From positions 62,001 through 126,000 of the forward strand of contig BLJB01000068.1 in assembly GCA_013423325.1 (NCBI GenBank): a stretch of 64,000 bases of DNA, in the 5' to 3' direction. Shown in pieces: positions 22,843 through 35,249 of this stretch. A program made the position numbers and the translations under genes. Numbering within the stretch: position 1 is the stretch's first letter; each line of letters starts with the position of its first letter. Origin of the DNA: Usnea hakonensis (Eukaryota; Ascomycota; Lecanoromycetes; Lecanorales; Parmeliaceae). The notes under the pieces are model-generated. The model had not been told where the DNA came from, did not search any database, and was given only the letters and a program-made list of their open reading frames with translations.

Positions 22843-24850
22843 ATGATATTAGGCTGCTGCGGTCTGATATTAGTGATTATCGCTAGTATATGCCATGACA
22901 AATTGCTTGTCCATTGGAATTCGATCCCCATACCGCAATATAGATTCACTGCAGCATCAGAAACGCAGAATCTCCGAATGGTCATATTTTTTTTATTAGT
23001 GGTGTATCTGAGTTTAAGCGCACAATGAGGACCGATCCACACAACGAAACTCGCTACTATGAAGTTGTAAGAGATGAGATGCCTGACTCAGACACCCATG
23101 ATGAACAACTTGCTTCCACGGACGACGAGCTCGCAGCACTGGAGCTTTTGAGGGACCAAGAAATCGGTTTTCTCGCATATACTACTACCTCAGGAGGACC
23201 GATAACGGCAGAGAAAACCAGCACCATGACCCATTCAATCCGGACTGATCCAAGAACGAAAGCAACTTTACAGACGAACAAAAGCTTGCTTTTCTTGAAT
23301 GTCCAGCACAAGATCGAGATCATGAGCAGTATGTTCGGCGTCGACCTCAAGATTTATCAATAACACGACTTGGCCAGACCCATCATTGGCAGATAACCTG
23401 AAGGCGTTCGCGCCAAGATATCGGAGATTTTCAGAATCCTTCGCACCGATCTCGTCGCCAAACTCCTCAGCCGGCAAGCCAAAAAATGCGATGATGTGGT
23501 AAGCTCCCTCTCAACATCTTGAAAGGAAGTGTGAAAATGAGAAACCCGGCTGAAGATGTGGAAGAGAGCCAACGAATAGCTGGCGTCAATTAGGTACCTC
23601 GTCAGTTCATTTCTAATCTTTTACTGCACGAGAGAAGATCTTGTCCCTTCCATCGTTCGACAAGGCTATCTCAGACTCGACGAGAATAATGTGCGCTGCG
23701 GAAGTCCTTATGGTCAGTCACCGGCGACGAATTGACAAACGCGGAGGTAATAATGAGTGTTCTCTCCACAACTCATGACAACGCATTTGTAGCTCACCGG
23801 ACCCAAATTTTTCTCCGATATACACTGGATTCCGCCCTGAGCCAACCAAGTTCAACGGATCTGCGTCTCGAAAGCTGAATGCCAGTGATATCCTCACAGA
23901 AGTCTACAGGTACGTCTCACGAGATGACGACTGGAGATATCAAACCGTGAAGTACTCAGGCGTGCACCATCACACTGCTAACAATCTGCTAGAGTATGTC
24001 GTCTTGGACGACGCTTCAACAACCCGTTCCTATGCAATCCATCTCGGTTTGGATCGCGATGCAGCCTCATACATGGCTAAGCTTTCTATGAGGCCTGTAC
24101 TTGTATCGAGGAATATGAGGAGCAAAGGCGTAAAGCACATTATGCCGTTCGAAAGCTAAAGAACCTGAGCTGGAGAGGAAAAGCGGTAAAAGGAGGCACT
24201 ACTCGCAAAGCACCGCAAAACTTTTCCCGTCCCTTTGTCAGAAAGACATTTGCTGATCGCGATCTTTTTGTAGTGAACTTGGTGAAGCGAGTGGGTCATC
24301 ATTTGTGGTGGAAGGGGTAAAAGCTTAGGACATTGGACGACAACATGACCCTTGCCTTACGTGGCGAAGGCCACCTTGAAGACTAAGAAATGGATCTTAA
24401 CAATACCCCTCAGTTGGTGGGTGAAGAACTCGAAGATGAAAATGAGCTTGCGTGGGTGTATAAGATTGAGCCGCAAGGAAGGACGAAATTCGACGAGAAC
24501 TACGAAGCTCGAAAAGCGAAGAGCAAGAAATGAAAAGAGGGTCGTTACAGAAGAGAATTATTCTGAATATGGTTAGGTTGCATTTGACGTTTGGCTGCGA
24601 ACTATGAGAGTCGAGCCAAAAGATGTTGACAGCCGCCATTCTCGACATCAGGCAGGCTGGTCTCCAGTATCTACGGCAGAAGGCGATGATGCTCAGTATA
24701 TACGGGAATCGAAATACATACGCTCGCCACTGGATGAAAGGAGGCTCAACTACTATGGGTCAATAGTCGACTCGAGGCATGAAAGGTCTAAGGGGGCAAA
24801 GGAAAAGCCAACTGTCATTCAACGAGTGATTTATGATTGCCTCAAGCTCT
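22843..24850 (+). other. Unassigned, weakly coding stretch
   Basis: Several plus-strand frames look partly coding but do not assemble into a gene. A hydrophobic 61-codon frame (22843-23028) overlaps the start of a 112-codon acidic frame (23025-23363). A frame from about 23790 to 24159 reads through FRPEPTKFNGSASRKLNASD and contains TANNLLEYVVLDDASTTRS. A 47-codon frame at 24390-24533 contains ELAWVYKIEPQGRTKFDENY. The hydrophobic piece vaguely recalls the N-terminal membrane region of fungal DUF3176 proteins, but this is weak. The stretch may hold one multi-exon orphan gene or a decayed one. Confidence 0.3.
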
Positions 24851-25570
24851 GATTCACGCGTCAAAATTTTCCATCGTTCCCACAATGTTTCTCACCATAT
24901 CTGTCCAAGAAAGAATTCAAGCAATACTTTGCTTACTCATGTTGTTCAAAGTTCAACAGCTCCATTACGCCGGAGCGGGGACCGTTGCAAAGAAAGTTCG
25001 AGGAGCCCATGATTTGGACCTAATCCCGTAAAATATGTGTGGCTAGTCCCTAGTATAGAAACAGATGAAGAGATAGGCCAGATGAACGACCGCAACGGGA
25101 CTGTATTCTAACTCTCCACCCCCGTTGGTAGCCAGGACACCAGCATGCTGCCAATCATGTCCGCCAAATTTGGAGGAGAATTAGTGATTGAAGACACATT
25201 TATCTAAGGCATCTATGTGTGTTAAAAGTTATTTGTTGGAGGTTCCCTCGGATTTAGGTACTCACCTACCTACATCAGGTAAGCCTCTGCCAAGACCATT
25301 GCCAAGCATGTGTTATGCATGTGTTATACGTGTTGACAGGTGATGCATTATTATTATATTACTGGCACGGTTTTACCTGTCACAATAGTAGACTTTTTGA
25401 TAGTACCCTCCTAGTGGTAACGTAAAGTAAGATGCAATCACATTTTTTGATTGCATTCCGTCTCCGGGTGAATAATACCCCTCGTAAGTGTATTGCTGTG
25501 CGCATATCTTCCGCTATCTTTCAACAATTCCGCCCTTCTGAATCGGGATTTATGCGCCTATCCTCACACC
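24851..25570. other. Intergenic, nothing recognised
   Basis: About 720 bp upstream of the Zn2Cys6 factor. It contains a short repeated string GCATGTGTTAT near 25306-25330 and palindromic GGTACTCACCTACCTAC-like sequence at 25256. No gene is seen. Confidence 0.45.
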
Positions 25571-28043
25571 ATGAATGGTCAAGAGGCTCATCAGGCCGCT
25601 GATGGTCCTTACTACAATGTCGCTAAGACATCTCAGACGGGGGATAAGAGGAAAAATGAAGATGATGGTAATCCCGAATCGGACAAGAAGACAAAGCGAA
25701 ATCGCTACATATCCATTGCTTGGTGAAACCCCCAAGCCAAGGAACAAGCATCGAATCCCTTCCTAACATCTTCATAGTAACGAATGCAAGCGCCGGAAAA
25801 TCAAATGCAATGGACAGAATCCCTGCCAGCGATGTGGCAATTTGTCCCTGGAGTGCGTCTATGCTCCCAATTGCGCCTGCTCCGCCGGCTTTAAGGACTC
25901 CCCGTAAGCATCTCCTGTGAGCTTATGCATCCATGCTCACCCATCTTCCTAGAGAATATCGTTCCATGAGTGCCCATGTTCAGTCACTGCAGGAGCAAGT
26001 CAATAATCTATACGCAAGTCTCGAAGCGCTGCGCCATGGGCAGGAATTCATCGTTCAGCCAAACCCTGCCCAAGAATCATTCCCCTTACATCCTGCTCTT
26101 GCCCACCCAGAATCACCGGGGCCCTATCGGAACGCGTCACCGCCTGCACAGGGTCACGGGAGTCAGCCCCGGTTTCAGGGGCCCACGAGCTCTGCGTTCA
26201 GCTTCGATGTTGCTCGTTCGAGCTTGCAAACGATGGGAATAACAGCGCCGGGAATGCAGGAAGAAGCTGGATACGATGAAAATGAGATGATTTCCAGAGA
26301 CTCACCGCGCCAACAAGCACCGACAGCCTCAATGACCGTGCATCCCAACAAAGACCCGTTATGGAAGATGAGCAAACAAGAAGCCATTAGGCTATGCCGT
26401 GTCTACGAGGAGGAGATGGGTATCATGTATCCTATAATCAACATGGAGAAGCTCATCGCGCAAGCGAACATGTTGTTTGATTTCACGGAGGCAGCAGCAC
26501 GAACGGGCTTGATGAAGCGAGCTATGCCCGGTCCTGATCGGCTTGCGAACAACAACGATGTCAATATTCTCAAAATGGTATTGGCTACTTCGTTGATTGT
26601 AGAAGGAGAAGGTCAGAGTGACCTAGGAAGGATGCTGTACGAAAGCTGCCGAGAAGCTTTTGAGGGGCGATTGTCAGGCCCAGTCGAGATCAAAGGCCTG
26701 ATTCTCTTAGTGCTGGTGGTATGGCCGTTCAACCATCTATGCTTAAGGTTATGCTGACAAAAATGAAAGGCCGAGTACCATTTTCAACAGGATGAAGAGG
26801 TCCAGGCCTATCGAATCATTGGTCTTGCATCCCGTCAATGTCTAGAGATAGGTCTTCATCGTCGTCAAACCATCGCCAAGATCTTCCCGAACGACGAAGA
26901 CCGGTCGTGGGCTACCAAACTCTTTTGGTCGATCTACGTGCTAGATCGGCGGTGGAGCTTCGGTACAGGGATGCCTTTCGCTGTGCAGGACGCAGACATT
27001 GATCCTCATTTACCGCAACCAGTAAGAATACTTAGACACTCTTTTCACTTACAACTAGTCCGCTAACAGAATAGGATGACTCAACCCCCTATTTGACCGC
27101 TATGATCTCGTACAGTCGTATCTCGTCCCAAGTCTGGCGGTCTACTACCAAATTTGAGGGCCCAGGCAGTGAGATTAACAAAGACAGCATTGGCTATCTT
27201 GATTTTCAAATACTGCAATGGCATAACCATATCCCCGAGAGCCTTAGGTTTCATCAGGTGGACAATGCCCCAAACACCAACTCCATCAGTCGAGGTCAAC
27301 GTCGTCTTCAAGTGATCCTTGTATTGCGAACGAATCAGATGCGGGTGTTGATCTACAGACCCGTTCTACACTCCGCTACTAACATCATGGAGAATAGAAA
27401 TTACGCTCAAACCGTAGTGGACGTGGCTAAGGACACAATCAGAGTGCTCACTCGCCTAAATGAGACTACTGACATTTACCGCACGCAACAAGTCTGCTTC
27501 AACTATTTCCACATCTCAGCACTTGCTGTACTTTTCCTCGCAGTCGCGCATGCGCCTGGGGTGTTCAGTCGTCAAGTTAGAGATGAATTTTACATGGCCC
27601 TGGATCTCATCAAAGGCTTCAGTACGCAGTCATACGTCTCGCAACGTCTTTGGAAAATGATCAAGGGATTAAAGGAAGTTGGACCGAAGCTTGGAGTCAT
27701 CCAAGCGCTGACCGATCCTGATGACGCTCACTCCTCAGCGGCAGTGGCCATGGCTGGTCTCGCTGGCCATCAAGTTGACCAGAGGGCAGCGTTTACTACA
27801 GCTCAGCAACAGACTTCGCTAGGCAGCAGTCCCTTGGACGGACAGCAAATGAGGGATGAATTGACCAATCTTTTCGAAGCAGCAGGGGGTTACGGGAGTA
27901 ATCTCTTTGCAAGTGGCCAGGCGCTGGATGGAGTGAACAATTTCGTGGCATCTCAGGGAGAGACGGTTCCAGCAACAGGGGGCATCAGTGGAGCTTATGG
28001 CAATGACGGAGAATTTTCAAGGATTATGGAGCCTCTCTTTTGA
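25571..28043 (+). CDS. Zn2Cys6 fungal-specific transcription factor
   Basis: Five exons (25571-25722, 25778-25903, 25953-26718, 26770-27021, 27075-28043) give 754 aa. The binuclear cluster is split by intron 1, with cysteines 51, 54, 61, 67, 70 and 77 (CNECKRRKIKCNGQNPCQRC), and the usual basic residues lie between Cys2 and Cys3. A short coiled coil follows (AHVQSLQEQVNNLYASLEAL). The fungal transcription factor middle domain is visible from LCRVYEEEMGIMYPIINM through EVQAYRIIGLASRQCLEIGL and RSWATKLFWSIYVLDRRWSF. The target genes are unknown. The gene ends about 170 bp before the transposon nest. Confidence 0.92.
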
Positions 28044-28490
28044 TGGATTTGCGTATACCCAATCGGTAGCAATGCGGATACACGTACTCCACATAGCTCT
28101 TCTGTCTTCTATAATGATAATCAAAGGATGCGATTTATGATACTTATTTTAGGTGAGTAAGCCCTAAAGTACCTTAAAGTAAAAGTATTTTACTTTGGGT
28201 ACTTTACGTCTCTGTAGTGACAAAATAATCGATAATCGATTATGAAATATAATAATCGATTATATAATCGATTATCGGCGATTTTTTTTTCCGATATCGT
28301 AAAATCGTACTAAGAAGCGTATTTCTTTATATACTAGGCGAGCGCCGGGTAGTAATAGTAAATATACGAATATTACTATAATTTATAATAATATTATATA
28401 TATATTTAGAAGTATATAGTAGAATATATAATAACTATTACTACTATAGTAGATTTCTATAAAGAAAGATTTAATTATATCTATATAGAG

Positions 28491-28567
28491 TAGCGAGCGA
28501 TATTGCGAGCAATAATGCGATATTGCGAATCACGTGATTTAGTCACGTGATTTAGTTACGTGATTCC
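28491..28567. repeat. Subterminal repeats with CACGTG palindromes
   Basis: About 300 bp inside the left end, GCGATATTGCGA-type units are followed by three close copies of TCACGTGATTTAG-like sequence (the third reads TTACGTGATT). Short subterminal repeats like these are typical transposase binding sites in hAT elements; that role is inferred. Confidence 0.5.
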
Positions 28568-29624
28568 TATTATTAGCTGAACGCCGGGTTATAAGAGTGA
28601 AAACGACTTAATAATTACGATAACTACTTGCTTACTTCTTTTCAAGCTTCTTTTTCTATATTAAGAAGAGGCTTTTTTTTAGATAGTAGAATACTTATTA
28701 ATTAATTATTTTATACGCCTATACTAGCTACTTAATATAAGCTAATAAAGGTGACTATAACGCTAAACTAGTAGAGCTAGACGTCGAAAAAATCTAAGGG
28801 CGAACCTCTAGATAAAAACTTTAACTAAATAGTACGCTCTCCTTTCTACTATACTCCTTAGAAGCCCTATTATATTATCGCATATCTCTCTACTTCTTTA
28901 TATCGACTCTTCTATTCTCTAATTTTTATATCTCTAATTACCCTCGTCTCTAGAGGCGGGTACGATCGCTTCTTCGTACGCCCTTTTTAAACTTAATAGT
29001 CTCCTCTACCCCGAGGGGTAATCTTAATTATTAGAGTTATTCGCTAGCTAACTCGAAGCTATTTAACTAGTCGGAATTAATTATTTACTTTACTACTACT
29101 CGGATCTCTTTAGTTATAATTAGTATTATCTAGAAGTCCCTAGTACCCGCTTCCGTAAATAGTCGTAATCTATCCTCTTACGATTTTAGATAAAAGAGGA
29201 GGATATACTTAATATCCTATCTTCTCTATCTATACCTATAATCGGGGTTAATATCTAGAACCCTTATCTTATTAAGGAATACGTTAAGCCCAATTTTACT
29301 ACTTTTTATTTAGATAGTAATTAAGCTCTTAGCCTTTCTTAGTATCTTATAGTAGTTGAATCTACCGTTATATAAGTTCCCTACCTAGGTAGGGGTTCTC
29401 GCTACGATAGGAATTCTTCGTTAATATTTTTCCTATTTCTTAGATCTCCGTTCTCGGAACTAGTCTTATATTTTCCGTCCAATTAGAATACTTATATATA
29501 GGCGTATTTACCTAGTAAATATAAGTATATCTCTATTTTAACTTAAGCTACTTTTCTTAGAAAAAGAACTCTTCTAGAAACTCTCTCTTTTTTTTCTTTC
29601 TTCTTTTTCTTTTTTTTTTTTTAA

Positions 29625-29890
29625 TAGTAATAATCTTATATATATACTATATAGTATTTATATATATAAAATAGAAATATAATATATATATATATATCTA
29701 TAGTCGAATATATATAGACTACTTTAGTATACTTTTTCTAAAAAAGACTTTTTACTAGATCTAGATTTAAATACTAATAGTCTTATATATATACTATATA
29801 ATATTAATATATAATAGAAATAAAATATATATATATATCTATATTTAAATATATATAGACTACTCTAGTATACTTTTTTTTAAAAAATAG
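29625..29890. repeat. Imperfect ~130-150 bp tandem repeat, AT-rich
   Basis: Two similar AT-rich units follow one another, each with TCTTATATATATACTATATA near its start and a TATATATAGACTACT..AGTATACTTTTT block near its end. They lie in the non-coding left arm of the hAT element. Confidence 0.6.
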
Positions 29891-30331
29891 TAATCGAATA
29901 TTAAAAATAGTTACTAGAGAGTAGTAGCTAATATTAAATAGCGAGCGAATATTAATTAAATATAAAAAGTTATTACTAGATATTTATATATAATTATTAA
30001 ATTAAGACTTAATTATATCTATAATATATATATCGAGACTAGTATATAAAATACTTATTATTAAATAATAAAAAATTATTAATTTTAAATTTAAAAAAAC
30101 TCTAGATAACCCTAAAGCTTAGAGTTATCGAAGACTCTTTATTAACTATTAAGTTTACTAGGTCTAGATTTCGTAAAAATTCGAAAGAAACTAATAGATC
30201 CGAATAGTAAAAGAGTGTAATTGTACTATATAGTACTATATACGGATATATATATTGAATATATATTAAGTTATCGAGTAAATTTACTCGTTATTATCGT
30301 CGACTAAGTCTTCGATATCGCTAATAACCCC

Positions 30332-30490
30332 CCAACTTTTTAATAGCATAATCTACCTAAATATTTCGGGTGATAATCGATTACGTTTTTTCGTAATTAT
30401 ATTACCTCTAGTTGAAAAAATCGATTCGGAAGGCCCGGAGGTAGCCGGAATAGCGAGATAAATCCGGGCTAGTCGAGATAAAACTGGGAA
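30332..30490 (-). pseudogene. hAT transposase C-terminal dimerisation domain remnant
   Basis: Read on the minus strand from 30490, this frame carries the hallmark of hAT transposases: LARIYLAIPATSGPSESIFS, then a GN.ITKKRNRLSP..F motif and LLKSWG. The frame is broken by a TAG where Gln is usual. Just upstream, across a probable intron starting GTAAGT near 30570, a TAG replaces the Trp expected in the PLEYW.. motif. Both stops fit C-to-T or G-to-A change (CAG to TAG, TGG to TAG), as RIP would produce. Confidence 0.8.
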
Positions 30491-30874
30491 ATCTCTATAT
30501 CGACTCTTCTAATATTCGAGGGGTTTTGTCTATATTTAGAGTTAATATAATATAATAAATTACGATAAAACTTACCTTTCTATCTGCTTAGCTTTCCTCG
30601 AAATATTTATCGATTTCGTCGATTTCGATAGTAATAGACGAGGGTCTATTACTACCTAAGAAAATAAGTTGATCGTCTTCGTCTTCGAATATATTATATA
30701 GACTATTATCGTTCGTAGTCTAGGTCGAATTATCTATTTCGGTAGACTGAGTCTCTCGATTTACCGATTCGTTATATTACCATTTTCGTCTTTTTAAAAA
30801 AAATTAGTAAAGATACTAGAAAAGTAGTTAAAAAATATAAAATATAACTTACCGATAGTATATATCCCTAAAAG

Positions 30875-31018
30875 CCTGAATAACGACGTTCGATTCTATA
30901 AAAGTAAGACCCCAGGATTCGAGAGTCTTATTTTTAAATCGTGGATCCTGAATAACGACGTTCGATTCTATAAAAGTAAGACCCCAGGATTCGAGAGTCT
31001 TATTTTTAAATCGTGGAT
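30875..31018. repeat. Perfect 72-bp tandem duplication inside the hAT transposase
   Basis: Two identical copies (30875-30946 and 30947-31018) lie head to tail. On the minus strand each is 24 codons starting DPRFKNKT, the conserved LDPRFK region of hAT transposases. The length is a multiple of three, so the frame is kept. The copies are identical despite heavy mutation around them, so the duplication is probably later than the RIP damage. Confidence 0.9.
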
Positions 31019-31479
31019 CGAGAATAACTCCGAAGAATATATTCTAATATATAGGCTTCTAATCTTTAGAATCGAATTTCGGAAACTATTTATCGAGTTT
31101 ATCGATCCCTCGCTTATAGGTATTCCGAAGTATACCGTTCTAAAGAGTATTAGTTTTTTTAATTTTTTTCTTTTTCTTAAAAACTTACTAGACTTTAATC
31201 GTAGTACTTTCTATTTAATTTGACTCGAATAGATACTATATATAGATATATATATTCGATCGTAGGGTAACTAGACCCCTGGAGAATAATAGACGGTTTA
31301 GTAAAAATCTGAAAGATTTCGAAAGTCTTTCGAATATATCGAATTTCGTTATCTAAAAAGGAATAGTCCTCTTTTAGTAGAATAGTTTTCGATATATTAA
31401 TAGCCGATTTTATTGCCGGGTAAAGATTTAAGAAATTCTTTAGTAATTCGTAGATCGAATTCTAACGAATATCGGAATC

Positions 31480-31643
31480 TGTCAGGACCGGTATAAATCT
31501 AAATATCAATATAGATATATAGATAAGATAATAAGACTACCGAACTATATAAGGTAGGAAGTATGGAATATATAGAGAGGGGAAGCCATACTAAGCTACT
31601 AGTAGTAGGGCTAACTATAGTAGGGCTAGTACGTCTCCTAATA
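31480..31643. repeat. 5' LTR of the older LTR element
   Basis: A 164-bp LTR starting TGTCAGGACCGG and ending CTCCTAATA. It pairs with 35708-35871. The last bases were probably ACA before mutation. Confidence 0.88.
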
Positions 31644-33519
31644 TTACCCCCCTCTCTAAAAAAGATATATTCTTATAGCTATAGTAAAAGAAGAAGAAAA
31701 AGACTCGCTTTATATATTAAAAGAGACTTCCGATTCCGATTTATATTTCGATTTATATACTAAATTCCGAAAAAAGAAGAAATTCGTTATAAGGCTATCG
31801 AAGAGGTACCGTAGTAATAGCGATAGTAATACCTAGATAAGTTAGATATCTTCTACTATTAGTATAATATTATACTATTTAGAGGCTTTAGAAATAAAGT
31901 AATTTAGCTATAGATTAACGAAATAGTTAATAAAAGTATTTCGATATAGAGTAACCATTTAATATTCGATTTCTAAGCGGAGAGGAAATCGCTAAATAAA
32001 GGCCTATTATTAGCTAAATACTCCCAAACCGAACCGAGCCGAACCGAACTCTAAATAAGTAAATAATATACTATTAGCCTATTATTATATAATAAACTTT
32101 CTCCGAAGAAATCTAGCTAAATACCGGGAGATGATTTTAATATAGGCTACTATCGGCGATAGTAAGATCTAGGGGTAATATACTATAGTATCGGAGGGTC
32201 TTTATATATATATTAATAATAGGAGTATATATAGTAGGCCTAACTTAATATAATTATTAACTAAAAAGAGGCCTCTTATAGCTAGTTTTTAATCGAATCT
32301 ACCGCCTAAAATTAGGATTAGGATAATATAGAATAGTATACTTTCTAGGCTTCTTTAACTTAGACTCTATACTTACTAAAGCGAGTTATTTAATAACTCG
32401 GTCCGCTTTCTTCTTAACTTTACATAATAGAATAATATTATAATATTATTCTATTCGTATAAAAAAGTCTTTTAGTACCGGAAGCGACTTAATATCTATA
32501 TATATTATAAATACTTTCTAGAGCTTTCTATTTACCTTACTACGAAGCCTAAATATAATATACTTATCGTTCTCTAAAAAGTAATCCGGAACGTACTTTA
32601 TAAAATCTAAATAGAATTCGATAAATAGTCTATTACCTTATTCTAGAGTAAAGAAGATATCGTTATCTACCGTATCTATAACGTCCTATAGGAGCTCGTA
32701 GATATTAGTTAATTAGGTAAGTAATTAGTCTACTAAGTAGTACGACTTAGTATATTATTTTTAAAGTATATACTTAATTACCTTTCCTCCGAGACGAGTA
32801 ATAATATAGGTAATTTAGAAGTACTCGAAAAAGTAGTAATCCTTATTAATAAGGAGCTTATCTTAAATTCGGAGCTTCTAGTCTTTAAAAAGTATACCTC
32901 CCGGCTTAGAACTACTAAATACCGGTAGGTCTAGAAATCGAGGACTTAGAAAAGGTCTCTAAATCGGGGGTAGGCTTTATAAGTAGCCGAATAGTAATCT
33001 ATAGCTATAACTATATACTCGTAATACTTTAAAATCTCGTGGTAATAGCGGAGGCGGGGACTTAAGTAGTAATTTAATCGAATCTTGATCCTAGGAACTA
33101 TCTAGTTCCCGCTTAAATCGATAACGAAGATCCTTAATAGAAAGAGATCGCTATATACGAGGTATACGGAGTAATAAATTAGGTAAATATCTTATATATA
33201 GATCTTCGTAATTAAGATATTATTAAGAAGAAGGAGTAGTATTATAATAACGATATAGAGGTATATATTTTAGTATTAATATAGGACGATTTATATAAGG
33301 AGAAGTTATAGTATTAAGATTTAAAGAAAAGCGTTACCCGAGACGTATTAAGAGATAATTTTTTAATAATTTTTTTAATACTTTTAACTATTAACTAAAT
33401 TATTAGCCCTAAATACTAAGTATATTATAAAGTAAGTAGATTCGAATATTATATACTTAATAGGGGGGTTTCTTAAGTAGTTATTAAAGCGGAGTAAGGC
33501 GGAGTTCATCTTTTCTAGT

Positions 33520-33703
33520 TGTTATGGTTTCAACTCGACACCTCTTCTCCGGTTTCGGCGCTAAGCCCCATTTGGCCTAGCGCCTTGGCATTGCGCACCA
33601 TGCTTTCTTCGGTGCAATTTGCACCATTCCTCCTATATAGCTAATATTCTCGTTAATACTAATACCAAATACCATTGCTCGGTCCATATTCGGTTCCCTG
33701 ACA
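33520..33703 (+). repeat. 5' LTR of the young element
   Basis: A 184-bp LTR, about 98% identical to its partner at 35265-35448. It contains TATATAGCTAATATT at 33634-33648, the probable transcript start region given its match to the primer site. Confidence 0.93.
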
Positions 33704-33704
33704 T

Positions 33705-33716
33705 AATATTAGCTAT
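33705..33716 (+). other. Putative self-priming primer binding site
   Basis: AATATTAGCTAT starts two bases after the 5' LTR. It is the exact reverse complement of ATAGCTAATATT at 33637-33648 within the LTR. This is the geometry of Tf1/sushi-type self-priming, in which the 5' end of the transcript folds back on the primer site instead of using a tRNA. No TGG-type tRNA primer site is seen here. The transcript start at 33637 is inferred. Confidence 0.7.
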
Positions 33717-33763
33717 CCCTCATGGCCCTAAGCGAAGCCATTGTTGAATATCGCTCCTGTAAC

Positions 33764-34250
33764 TGTCTGTCCTGTCTGCCTGCGGAGACCTCTCGAATAT
33801 CGACCACCTAATCGCCTTGTTAATTGCCCTGTTGTGGAAGAGATATTCGGCTGTTTCTCGCCTGAGGCCTGTAACTGTCTATCACCTGTCTGTCCTGCCT
33901 GTCTGCGGAGACTTCTCGGAATATCGCCTACTTAATCGCCTTGTTATGGAGGAGATATTCGGCTGTTCTTACCTGCTCGGCAACTACCTGCCTGCCTGCC
34001 TACTGCCTGCCTGCCTACTGCCTGCCTGCCTACTGCTATTGTAGAAGCGTCTCGGATTTGACTATTTAGTTGCCCTGTTTAGGATATAGTTCGGCGTTTA
34101 CCTGCCTGTCCTGCCTGTCTGCGGAGACTTCTCGGAATATCGCCTACTTAATCGCCTTGTTGTGGAGGAGATATTCGGCTGTTCTTACCTGCTCGGCAAC
34201 TGCCTGCCTGCCTGCCTGCCTGCCTACTACCTGCCTGCCTGCGAGGAGAC
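33764..34250 (+). repeat. Internal tandem repeats of the young element, unit A
   Basis: A unit containing CTGTCCTGCCTGTCTGCGG, GAATATCGCC, TAATCGCCTTGTT and GAGATATTCGGCTGTT occurs three times (near 33764, 33882 and 34100). Two of the copies are followed by CCTGCCTG microsatellite tracts of different length. It produces several in-frame but non-homologous ORFs. Confidence 0.75.
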
Positions 34251-34417
34251 ATTTCGACTGTCTCTCGCCTGATCTACCAGATTTACCTATCTTTGCGAGG
34301 AGACGTTGCGACCGTCTCTCGCTTGCCCTACCGTCCTTGCCGAGTCTCGAGGAGAGACCTCCGCAAGAAGAAAGAAAAAAGAAGAAACGTGTTCCGATTT
34401 GGATTCGGAACACCAAG

Positions 34418-34650
34418 AAGAAGAAACCGTCTAAGAGACAACGAGATTCGTAGCGAGGCCGGTAGCCTTGTGATCACGCTTCTCACCAGAAGAAACCGTC
34501 CAAGTAACAACGAGATTCGTGGCGAGGCCGGTGGCCTTGTGATTACGCTTCTCACCAGAAGAAACCGTCCAAGTGACGAAGAGATTCGAAAAGGATTCGG
34601 ATCAAGAAGAAACCGTCCTGAAGAAGACGAGACTCGTGGCGATTGACACT
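34418..34650 (+). repeat. Internal tandem repeats of the young element, unit B
   Basis: A roughly 69-bp unit beginning AGAAGAAACCGTC and containing GAGATTCGTGGCGAGGCCGG occurs twice in full and is followed by two truncated copies. It gives a repeated basic ORF that does not resemble gag. Confidence 0.75.
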
Positions 34651-35249
34651 ACGATTTGAAGAAAAGAAGGCCATTATGGCCAAAGAGAAGGCTGTGGAGA
34701 AGGATTGACGAAAGAGGTGGGAACCACTATAACGGTCACTATAGAAAGCATGGATTTCTCCTCCTTCTCCTCACCAGCATCACCAGTACTACCAGCACTA
34801 CTACGAGCACTACCGGAAGCCAGCCTAGCCACATGCGGCTAGCGTATCAAATCAGTTTCGATTCGGCAAATCATCGGACTTTGCGAATTTGCACGAATTG
34901 GCCTCATTCGATTTCGATTTTTTTTTTTCACCACTTTCGGCCAAATAGGCCAAATCACGAATTTCTTTATGAACTACCCACACTACTAATGATTCCCAGC
35001 ACCTACGCTATTGCCATGAGCGCCTTTTCAGGCTATTACACTATATCGATACCCCTGTCGTCATGAGATTCGGCTTATTGCCACGGTCGGAGCCCTGAGA
35101 GGGCAGTCAAAAGTTGTCATTTTTTCAGTATTTCACCATGAAGGTGGATGCACTCAGCATTTAGGGGAGTGGGAGCATAGATTATAGCGAACATCTCGCT
35201 ATCACCACCTCGCTGTCGTCATGATATTGGCCATAGGGACATGGCCATG

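Noticed and set aside
22843..23028. Hydrophobic 61-codon ORF as a DUF3176 protein
   Set aside because: Similarity is vague and the rest of the family is missing; kept only as part of an unassigned stretch.
28202..28209. 8-bp target duplication for the hAT element
   Set aside because: CTTTACGT on the left does not match GAACTTAG on the right, nor do shifted readings.
31563..31763. 66-codon ORF across the 5' LTR border
   Set aside because: It spans the LTR and RIP-mutated interior; chance frame.
33741..35066. ORFs of 64-136 codons inside the young LTR element
   Set aside because: They are produced by tandem repeats and show no gag zinc knuckle, protease, RT or integrase motif.
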